5,387 nt of DNA from Cytophagia bacterium (GTDB lineage Bacteria; Bacteroidota; Bacteroidia; Cytophagales; Cyclobacteriaceae): NCBI GenBank assembly GCA_013373005.1, contig JABXIP010000466.1, positions 1 to 5,387 on the forward strand. The letters are read 5' to 3'. The notes beneath the pieces were generated by a model. That model did not search any database and was not told where the DNA came from. It saw only the letters and a list, made by a program, of their open reading frames with translations. The position numbers and the translations under genes are program-made. Shown piece after piece: positions 1 through 5,097 of the stretch. Numbering within the stretch: the first letter of the stretch is position 1; each line of letters begins with the position of its first letter.

Positions 1-314
1 ATAACCACTTGAGGTCGGCTGATTTTTTCGATGTTGTAAACCATCCAAAATTGACCTTTGAGAGCACTTCTTTCAAAAAGACAGGGGAAGGCAGCTATGA
101 GGTTGTAGGAAATTTGACCATGCGTGGAAATACTGAGCAGGTTACTTTGTATGCTACACATATTGGCTCAACCAAAACCAGAAATGGTAAAGACCTTGTA
201 GGTTTCCGATTGAAGGGTGAAGTGAACAGAAACGATTTCGGTGTTTCTGGAGCAGGCGGCTCTGTTGCACCAACTATTGAGATAGAGTGTAATATTGAAA
301 TGGCTGTTCAATAG
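1..314 (+). CDS. YceI-like lipocalin-fold protein, C-terminal part (5' truncated by window edge)
   Basis: The reading frame is open from the left edge (first complete codon at 3-5, Asn-His-Leu...) and ends at TAG 312-314. A TTG at 9-11 lies inside the conserved domain and is a leucine codon, not a start. About 104 C-terminal residues are visible. They match the YceI pattern: N-H-L-[KR]-S-x-D-F-F-D-V with a following P-x-[LI]-T-F-x-S-T block, then G-N-L-T-M-R-G, G-F-R-L-K-G-x-x-N-R-x-D-F-G-V, and a closing I-E-I-E-C-N-I-E strand. YceI proteins are small beta-barrels that bind polyisoprenoid or other amphiphilic ligands, usually in the periplasm. Family members are usually about 170-200 aa, so roughly the first 70-90 residues, including any signal peptide, lie outside the window. 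Location and ligand cannot be judged here. The gene ends at its own terminator, so it is transcriptionally separate from the cupin gene downstream. Confidence 0.9.
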   Translation, partial: NHLRSADFFDVVNHPKLTFESTSFKKTGEGSYEVVGNLTMRGNTEQVTLYATHIGSTKTRNGKDLVGFRLKGEVNRNDFGVSGAGGSVAPTIEIECNIEMAVQ

Positions 315-339
315 GACTTATCATTCATTAAAATATTAG

Positions 340-371
340 AAAGGCTGCTTATTGATTAGGCAGCCTTTTTT
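340..371 (+). terminator. Rho-independent terminator after the YceI-like gene
   Basis: A perfect 9-bp stem is formed by aaaggctgc (340-348) and gcagccttt (360-368), with an 11-nt loop (349-359). A run of six T (366-371) overlaps the 3' arm. It lies 25 bp after the YceI-like stop codon and before the cupin gene, so it separates the two transcription units. Confidence 0.85.
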
Positions 372-400
372 CATATTTTCAATAGAGAAATGAATGCATA

Positions 401-904
401 ATGAGTAGAAACGCGCAATATTGGATAGAAAAACTCAATCTGCAGCAACACCCGGAGGGTGGGTATTTTGCAGAGACTTATCGCTCGAAAGACAGGCTCC
501 ACGAGTCGAAATTACCAGATAGGTATAGGTCGCCCAGAGTTTTTGGCACCTCTATTTACTTTTTGTTGACCACAGATAGCGTTTCCAACTTCCATCGGTT
601 GAATTCTGATGAGATCTGGCACTTTCATTTTGGCGGAACCGCCAAGGTTCATTTTATAGATAAAGCGGGAAATCATTCTGAGCATTTATTAGGCCCTGAT
701 TTTGAAGCTGGACAACAGCTTCAGTTAATTATTCCCAGAGGTACTTGGTTCGCTGCAGAGGTGATTGAAGGCGATTACATTCTTTTAGGCTGCACCGTAG
801 CGCTCGGATTTGAGTTTGAAGATTTTGAATTGGCCGATCGCACCGAGCTATCATCCGTTTATCCGCAGCACCAAACTCTGATTGAGCGCTTCACGAATAA
901 CTAA
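401..904 (+). CDS. Cupin superfamily protein, DUF985 (cupin_5) type
   Basis: This 167-aa protein closely follows the DUF985 cupin pattern. It has H17-P-E-G-G-Y-F with E25-T-Y-R-S near the N-terminus, then T50-S-I-Y-F-L-L, F64-H-R-x-x-S-D-E-I-W-H-F (to 75), L97-G-P-D, I111-P-R-G-T-W (to 116) and G130-C-T-V-A-x-G-F-E-F-x-D-F-E-L (to 144). H65, E71, H74 and H76 in the central block are the likely metal- or ligand-facing residues of the single jelly-roll barrel. The family is widespread in bacteria and fungi (yeast YML079w is a member). It resembles sugar-nucleotide epimerases and germin-like cupins in fold, but no settled reaction is known, so none is assigned. No signal peptide is seen, so it is probably cytoplasmic. 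The length is typical and the gene looks intact. ATG 401 directly precedes the family's first helix. Nearby ATGs at 390 and 394 are out of frame and hit stops at once. No Shine-Dalgarno sequence is seen, as is common in Bacteroidota. L135 stands where many relatives have proline. Confidence 0.9.
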   Translation: MSRNAQYWIEKLNLQQHPEGGYFAETYRSKDRLHESKLPDRYRSPRVFGTSIYFLLTTDSVSNFHRLNSDEIWHFHFGGTAKVHFIDKAGNHSEHLLGPDFEAGQQLQLIIPRGTWFAAEVIEGDYILLGCTVALGFEFEDFELADRTELSSVYPQHQTLIERFTNN

Positions 905-948
905 GGGTAGCTCAAAGGTCGAGTTAGCATAAAACCCAAAATCAGAAT

Positions 949-1266
949 ATGCTTTTATCAACAACTAACACCATCGATGGTCATACCATCAACACCTATC
1001 ATGGGGTGGTTACCGGAGAAGCCATTATCGGTGCCAACCTTTTCAAAGACATTTTCGCAAGTATTACCGACTTGGTCGGTGGTCGTTCAGGAACCTATGA
1101 ACGGGTGCTTCGCGAAGCAAAAGATAATGCATTAAAAGAATTGGAATATAACGCTCGCAATATGGGCGCAAATGCTGTAGTGGGCATCGATTTGGATTAT
1201 GAAACAATTGGTCACAATGGTAGCATGCTGATGGTTACGGCAAGCGGCACAGCTGTGACTTATTAA
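949..1266 (+). CDS. ybjQ: YbjQ / UPF0145 (DUF74) family protein
   Basis: This 105-aa protein is full length for the family (E. coli YbjQ is about the same size). Visible hallmarks are an N-terminal S-T-T-N-T-I-D-G strand, Y17-H-G-V-V-T-G-E-A-I-x-G-A-N (to 30), F36-A-S-I-x-D-L-V-G-G-R-S-x-x-Y-E (to 51), then a helix rich in A/E/R leading to N71-M-G-A-N-A-V-V-G-I-D-L-D-Y-E (to 85). It closes with a M-L-M-V-T-A-S-G-T-A-V strand. Proteins of this family form small oligomeric rings. They are often labelled 'heavy-metal binding', but that rests on weak evidence, and no metal-binding Cys/His cluster is present here. It is cytoplasmic with no membrane segment. It lies 44 bp after the cupin gene on the same strand with no terminator between them, so a shared transcript is plausible. 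A functional link is not established. Confidence 0.9.
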   Translation: MLLSTTNTIDGHTINTYHGVVTGEAIIGANLFKDIFASITDLVGGRSGTYERVLREAKDNALKELEYNARNMGANAVVGIDLDYETIGHNGSMLMVTASGTAVTY

Positions 1267-1312
1267 GAAACTTGGGACTATAGTCTAGTAAGAACAAGTG
1301 TTTTCTATCTGT

Positions 1313-1340
1313 AAGCCATCCTGAAAAGGATGGCTTTTTT
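1313..1340 (+). terminator. Terminator after the ybjQ-like gene, at a convergent junction
   Basis: A perfect 9-bp stem is formed by aagccatcc (1313-1321) and ggatggctt (1328-1336), with a 6-nt loop tgaaaa (1322-1327) and six T (1335-1340). It is strong for + strand transcription. Read on the - strand, the hairpin is followed by TTACAG rather than a T-run, so it should stop the AlbA_2 transcript only weakly. The last two T of the run are part of the - strand gene's TAA stop codon (1339-1341). Confidence 0.85.
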
Positions 1341-1986
1341 ATTGGGTCTTTAAGGTAAAGAAATCGCCTTTTGCCGATGGATTAACTTCCAACACATTAG
1401 CCAATACCAATCTGATAAGTGTTCTGGAGGCCTTGAATTTTGATATGCTCACCGCAGAAGCAAATTCTTCTAGGGTAATTTTATTGTGTTGATCAAGGTA
1501 TTCAAGTAATGCTTTTTCCTTTTCTCCATAGGTAAACTGAATGTCTTTGTTCTTTAGCCTGCGTTGAATAATCTCTCTTATCTCCCTGCTTGCCTGAATA
1601 CTTTCATCCCTGTAGCGCACATAGGCAGTACCCCTTCTGGTTGTTGGATTTTCCTTGACAAAGTGCGGTTTCCTTTGGCTTTCATCAACCTTGAAAATGG
1701 CAATTCCCTTTTTGTCAGTCAGGTGAAGATATTCTAAGGAATAGTTGAGTTTTGGTCTTATTAGCTCTTGAATGGCCTTCTCAAGTAGAAAGGCCTCTCC
1801 TTCAATATCTCGGGTACCACTTGGTTCGCCATTGTCATCCACACCTAGTAACAGTTGCCCTCCATGAGTGTTGGCAAAGGCTACCAGCTCCTTTACAATC
1901 TTCTCCGGGTGGTTGGCCTTTTTCTTGAATTCGAGGGTTTGGCCTTCACCTTTTCTGCTTAATACTTGAAGTTCCTTTAACGTCAA
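1339..1986 (-). CDS. AlbA_2 (Schlafen-like) putative nucleic-acid-binding protein with C-terminal winged-helix-like segment
   Basis: A 215-aa protein. Residues 14-57 give the AlbA_2 signature E-G-Q-T-L-E-F-K-K-K, P-E-K-I-V-K-E-L-V-A-F-A-N-T-x-G-G and L-L-L-G-V-D-D-N-G-E-P-S-G. The domain continues to about residue 133 (A121-Y-V-R-Y-R-D-E-S, then A132-S). This domain occurs in many bacterial proteins annotated as putative DNA-binding or transcriptional regulators and is related to the Schlafen core. Residues 155-212 look like a winged helix: a helix (EKALLEYLDQ), then I-T-L-E-E-F-A, then a recognition-like helix SKFKASRTLIRLVLANV and a wing ending F-F-T-L. The start is TTG at 1984-1986. An in-frame TAG at 1999-2001 lies only four codons upstream, and no ATG or GTG falls between it and the conserved domain. 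Apart from the initiator the protein has no Met, and it also lacks Cys and Trp. The role is probably transcriptional regulation; the target is unknown. It is divergent from the lipoprotein gene and convergent with ybjQ. Confidence 0.85.
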   Translation of the reverse strand: MTLKELQVLSRKGEGQTLEFKKKANHPEKIVKELVAFANTHGGQLLLGVDDNGEPSGTRDIEGEAFLLEKAIQELIRPKLNYSLEYLHLTDKKGIAIFKVDESQRKPHFVKENPTTRRGTAYVRYRDESIQASREIREIIQRRLKNKDIQFTYGEKEKALLEYLDQHNKITLEEFASAVSISKFKASRTLIRLVLANVLEVNPSAKGDFFTLKTQ

Positions 1987-2010
1987 TTCTAAAAGATTCT
2001 ACTTATGAGT

Positions 2011-2040
2011 TTTGGTTCTCCTTGATACTTAGTAATTTAT
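2011..2040 (+). promoter_or_regulatory. Candidate Bacteroidota-type promoter for the thioredoxin lipoprotein gene
   Basis: TTTG at 2011-2014 is followed after 18 nt by TAATTTAT at 2033-2040. The Bacteroidota housekeeping consensus is TTTG, about 19-21 nt, then TAnnTTTG, so the -33 box fits while the -7 box matches only the TAnnTT part and the spacing is slightly short. An alternative -7 box is TATGTTTT (2038-2045), but its spacing of 23 nt is long. Transcription would begin roughly 20 nt before ATG 2068. This is a weak assignment based on two short motifs in an A/T-rich gap. No matching box was found for the opposite-strand gene. Confidence 0.3.
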
Positions 2041-2067
2041 GTTTTTTGCTATTCAAAAACCTTTCTA

Positions 2068-3537
2068 ATGAAAAAAGAAAACCTACTTTTTGCACTTATA
2101 CTTTTGGCTTTTTTTGGTTGCCAGAGCAAACCTAGTAATGAATTGTCATTAATCATCAAGTTCGATGGTGCCGACCCTGAAAAAGAGTACTCCATTAGGC
2201 TTACCTCCAATTATATGGTAGAGTCTTCTACCAAATTTAAGTTTGGAGAAGGTAAAACCGAACACAAGGTGATGGTACCCTTGGATGCACCTAAAATGTT
2301 CACTTTGAGTGGTGATTTCTATAAAACGTTTTATGGAGAACCGGGGCAAGAGCTGGTGGTTCAGGTTGATAAAGAAGGTGATGAATTCAGCTACAGCTAT
2401 GAAGGTTCAGGAGCTCATGCCATGCAGGCTCTAGAAGAATTTGCTTCTTTAGAGGAGGAGTTCGAGGAGCAAGCTGCAGAGTTAGATTATGGAGTTTACT
2501 CAATGCCCTGGGAAGAGTTTTCAGCGGGAATTGATAGGGTTCGAGAACAAAAGGAGAAGGTTTTATTAGAGGCTGATGGGGTTTCACAAAACTTTGAGCA
2601 AGTGATGAAAGCCGATATTTGGGTTGACTATGTAAATCAGATAAGTTCTTTTCAATCTTACTACAATTATAGAATAAAGAAGGAGGAAGATCCCGAGTTT
2701 GAAAGTGAAATACTGGATAGTAGATATGAGAAGGCCTTTGCTTTTGGCACTGAGGCATTGGGTTCAATGTCTTTCTCCAGTATGATTACGGGTTATGTTA
2801 CGAAAGATGCTTCTGACCTGGCCACTGAGGAGGTGCCATGGTATTCCATCCCTGAAAACTGGGTAACACTTTACGAAAGAACAAAAGAGGACAGCTCTGT
2901 TCCTACTGCTTTCAAGGAAGTAATGCTAGGCAATTATGTGAGTCAACTGCTCATGTCGCTTGGTGTAGATGGTGCCTGGGAGATAAAAGAAGAGTTTATG
3001 AATGACTATCCTGAGTCTGGTGAGACCGATATTATTAAATCGCTTTATGCTTCTTGGGAGCCTTTAAAACAAGGCAAACCGGCACCAGATTTCACATATT
3101 CCTCTATTGATAATGAGCTAGTTTCTCTCAGTGACTTCAAAGGTAAGGTGGTTTATATCGATGTTTGGGCTACTTGGTGCGGACCATGTATTGCAGAGTT
3201 TCCCAGTATGAAGAAATTGAAAGAACGATTGAAAGATGCAGATGATGTGGTTTGGCTTTATGTGTCCATTGATGACGCTGACGTGAAGGAGAAGTGGGAG
3301 AAGGATGTAGAAAAATATGAGATTCAGGAAGGGGTGAACCTTTTTGGTGGAGAGGGTTGGGAAACCTCTATTACAGATCTTTACAAAATAAATGGTATTC
3401 CGAGGTATCTTCTTATCGATAAGGATGGTATGATTCATAATGCTCAGGCTCAAAGACCATCTTCAGGAGATTTGATTTACAATGAAATACAAAAGCTGAG
3501 GGGAGTTAGCCTTGAGGAGACTCTGAGTATGAAGTAG
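2068..3537 (+). CDS. TlpA-family thioredoxin-like lipoprotein (periplasmic disulfide oxidoreductase)
   Basis: A 489-aa protein. Residues 1-18 form a lipoprotein signal peptide: K2-K3, a hydrophobic core (LLFALILLAFF) and F15-F-G-C18, with C18 the likely lipidated residue. The -3 Phe is unusual for a lipobox. Residues about 25-115 look like a beta-rich domain of the kind (DUF4369-like) often found ahead of thioredoxin domains in Bacteroidota. Residues 118-330 are mainly helical and acidic, with a Glu-rich stretch at 122-139. The TlpA/AhpC-TSA domain spans about 334-480: G336-K-P-A-P-D-F entry strand, L354-x-D-F-K-G-K-V-V, W370-C371-G-P-C374 active site and cis-Pro P445 in G-I-P-R-Y-L-L-I-D-K-D-G. 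The expected job is thiol-disulfide exchange on exported proteins, tethered to a membrane and facing the periplasm. The partner is unknown. No clear surface-export signal follows C18 (QSKPSNE). The stop TAG is followed at once by TGA. No Shine-Dalgarno sequence is seen before ATG 2068. Confidence 0.9.
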   Translation: MKKENLLFALILLAFFGCQSKPSNELSLIIKFDGADPEKEYSIRLTSNYMVESSTKFKFGEGKTEHKVMVPLDAPKMFTLSGDFYKTFYGEPGQELVVQVDKEGDEFSYSYEGSGAHAMQALEEFASLEEEFEEQAAELDYGVYSMPWEEFSAGIDRVREQKEKVLLEADGVSQNFEQVMKADIWVDYVNQISSFQSYYNYRIKKEEDPEFESEILDSRYEKAFAFGTEALGSMSFSSMITGYVTKDASDLATEEVPWYSIPENWVTLYERTKEDSSVPTAFKEVMLGNYVSQLLMSLGVDGAWEIKEEFMNDYPESGETDIIKSLYASWEPLKQGKPAPDFTYSSIDNELVSLSDFKGKVVYIDVWATWCGPCIAEFPSMKKLKERLKDADDVVWLYVSIDDADVKEKWEKDVEKYEIQEGVNLFGGEGWETSITDLYKINGIPRYLLIDKDGMIHNAQAQRPSSGDLIYNEIQKLRGVSLEETLSMK

Positions 3538-3558
3538 TGAACAAATGCACAAAAAATT

Positions 3559-3580
3559 AAGGGGCTAATGCCCCTTTTTT
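3559..3580. terminator. Bidirectional terminator between the lipoprotein and ATPase genes
   Basis: A perfect 7-bp stem is formed by aaggggc (3559-3565) and gcccctt (3570-3576), with a 4-nt loop taat. On + it is followed by a T-run (3575-3580). On - the 3' arm runs into TTAATTTTTT (complement of 3551-3560), a usable T-rich tail. It therefore fits both convergent transcripts. The T-run overlaps the last two bases of the ATPase TAA stop codon (3579-3581). Confidence 0.85.
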
Positions 3581-5096
3581 ATTGATCATCATCATCTTCA
3601 AAGTCAAAGTCTGGCATAGAAAACATACTGCTCAGAAGGTCTTTGAAGCGCGTTCCGGTATCCAATGCCGACTTGCTCAACTTACTGTATTCCGCCAATC
3701 CATGGAGAACAAATTCCATTAAGAAGAGCTTCTCGTGTTTGCTTACTTTCTTATGGTGCTTGGCAACCAAATCTTCTAAACCCGGTACCGCATGTAATGC
3801 CTTTTCATATTGCTCATTACTCAGGTCGTGGATGAGGTCTAAAGTGTAGCCTTCGCCAAACCAATCGGTAATGCTCTTATACTCGTTCTCTTTTTTCTCT
3901 TTCGATTTGTCATCTGGTTTTGGAAAGTAATCTGCGAAAAGGGTTCGAACTGCTTTACCCACTAAATTATGAGCTACAATTCCTGCGCCTTCCTGCTCAC
4001 CTTCATAAACCAATTCTACTTTTCCCGTGATGGCCGGAATGATACCAATAAAGTCAGAAACACGAATGTAAGTTTGCGATTCACCATTCACCAAAGCGCG
4101 TCTTTCAGCTGCGCTAATTAGGTTCTCGTAAGCAGAAATGGTGAGTCGAGCAGACACTCCACTTTTTTCATCTACATATTCACTGTCTCTGGCTTCAATA
4201 GCCACTTGTTCAATAAGGTCCTGAGCCAACTCATTGACCACAACAAGATCCTTTTGAGGTTCTTTGATCTTGGCCTCTTGTACAGTAATCTGCTTGCTGA
4301 TCTCTCTAGTTTTAGGGTAGTGGGTGATGATCTGGCTATCAATTCTATCCTTCAGCGGAGTTACTATGCTACCACGGTTCGTATAGTCTTCAGGGTTAGC
4401 GGTGAACACAAACTGGATGTCCAACGGAAGTCTCAACTTGAAGCCTCTGATCTGAATATCTCCTTCTTGCAGAATGTTGAAAAGTGCAACCTGAATTCTG
4501 GCTTGCAGATCTGGGAGCTCATTGATTACGAAAATGCTTCTGTGAGAGCGAGGAACGAGTCCATAATGAATCACCCTTTCATCTGAATAAGGCAACTTCA
4601 AAGAGGCTGCTTTAATAGGGTCTACATCACCAATTAAATCGGCAATAGATACATCTGGTGTTGCCAGCTTTTCAGCATATCTCTCAGACCGATGAAGCCA
4701 GCTGATCTCGGTCTGATCTCCATGATGAACAATCTGGTCGTGTCCGAAACGAGAGATTGGCTGCAAAGGGTCATCATTAAGGTTAGAACCTTTAATGATG
4801 GGAATATATTCATCCAATAGCTCAGTCATCTGTCTGGCTATTCTGGTTTTGGCCTGGCCTCTCAATCCCAACAGGTTCATGTTGTGCATGGAAAGTATAG
4901 CTCTCTCTATATCAGGAATGACGGTGTCTTCATAACCCCAAATTCCTTCAAAGGTTGGTTCTTTCTTTTTGAGTTTGCTGATCAGGTTATCACGCAATTC
5001 CTGCTTTACAGATTTGCTCTGATAACCGGAAGCCTTGAGTTCGCCCAGTGTTTTTATTTTCAATAATTGATCTGAAGTCAATTGATCGTATGTCAT
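3579..5096 (-). CDS. MoxR/ChlI-like AAA+ ATPase, partner of the adjacent VWA protein
   Basis: A 505-aa protein. The AAA+ core spans about residues 50-325. It shows a Walker A of the MoxR kind, G77-L-R-G-Q-A-K83-T84; a Walker B region S187-I-F-V-I-N192-E193-L-P-D-L, where Asn replaces the usual Asp; an insert I215-Q-I-R-G-F with R-L-P-L-D typical of the ChlI/MoxR branch; sensor 1 N234 in T-A-N-P-E-D-Y-T-N-R-G; an arginine-finger candidate R251 in P-L-K-D-R; and a sensor 2 candidate R317 in G-V-S-A-R-L. The C-terminal 180 residues are helical, with a Lys/Glu-rich linker (393-407) and a very acidic tail (DFDFEDDDDQ). There is no signal peptide, so it is cytoplasmic. MoxR-type ATPases form hexamers and act with VWA proteins to remodel or activate a client; the client is unknown. 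The ATG (5094-5096) lies 1 nt after the VWA stop codon, which suggests translational coupling. Database names such as 'magnesium chelatase' would reflect fold only. Confidence 0.9.
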   Translation of the reverse strand: MTYDQLTSDQLLKIKTLGELKASGYQSKSVKQELRDNLISKLKKKEPTFEGIWGYEDTVIPDIERAILSMHNMNLLGLRGQAKTRIARQMTELLDEYIPIIKGSNLNDDPLQPISRFGHDQIVHHGDQTEISWLHRSERYAEKLATPDVSIADLIGDVDPIKAASLKLPYSDERVIHYGLVPRSHRSIFVINELPDLQARIQVALFNILQEGDIQIRGFKLRLPLDIQFVFTANPEDYTNRGSIVTPLKDRIDSQIITHYPKTREISKQITVQEAKIKEPQKDLVVVNELAQDLIEQVAIEARDSEYVDEKSGVSARLTISAYENLISAAERRALVNGESQTYIRVSDFIGIIPAITGKVELVYEGEQEGAGIVAHNLVGKAVRTLFADYFPKPDDKSKEKKENEYKSITDWFGEGYTLDLIHDLSNEQYEKALHAVPGLEDLVAKHHKKVSKHEKLFLMEFVLHGLAEYSKLSKSALDTGTRFKDLLSSMFSMPDFDFEDDDDQ

Positions 5097-5097
5097 G

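Noticed and set aside
9..314. A short complete gene starting at TTG 9
   Set aside because: The frame is open to the left edge, and the residues around position 9 belong to the conserved N-H-L-[KR]-S block of YceI proteins, so this is the tail of a longer gene.
352..381. Possible promoter for the cupin gene: TTG (352-354), 19 nt, TATTTTCA (374-381)
   Set aside because: The spacing fits the Bacteroidota pattern, but the -7 box keeps only TAnnTT, and the -33 box would sit in the loop of the upstream terminator. Too weak to list.
949..1266. Heavy-metal-binding function for the YbjQ-like protein
   Set aside because: The family label is often used, but this sequence has no cysteines and no histidine cluster that would make a metal site.
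2014..2023. AAGGAGAACC on the - strand as a ribosome binding site for the AlbA_2 gene
   Set aside because: It lies about 30 nt before the TTG start, too far to act, and no ATG, GTG or TTG follows it at usable distance.
2149..3453. Open frames on the - strand inside the lipoprotein gene (2149-2349, 2387-2767, 3118-3453)
   Set aside because: They lie wholly inside a well-supported + strand gene, match no family pattern, and have low-complexity compositions typical of antisense frames.
3643..5066. Open frames on the + strand inside the ATPase gene (3643-3849, 4206-4586, 4884-5066)
   Set aside because: They are antisense to conserved AAA+ motifs and to the C-terminal part of the same protein. 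No domain or start signal supports them.
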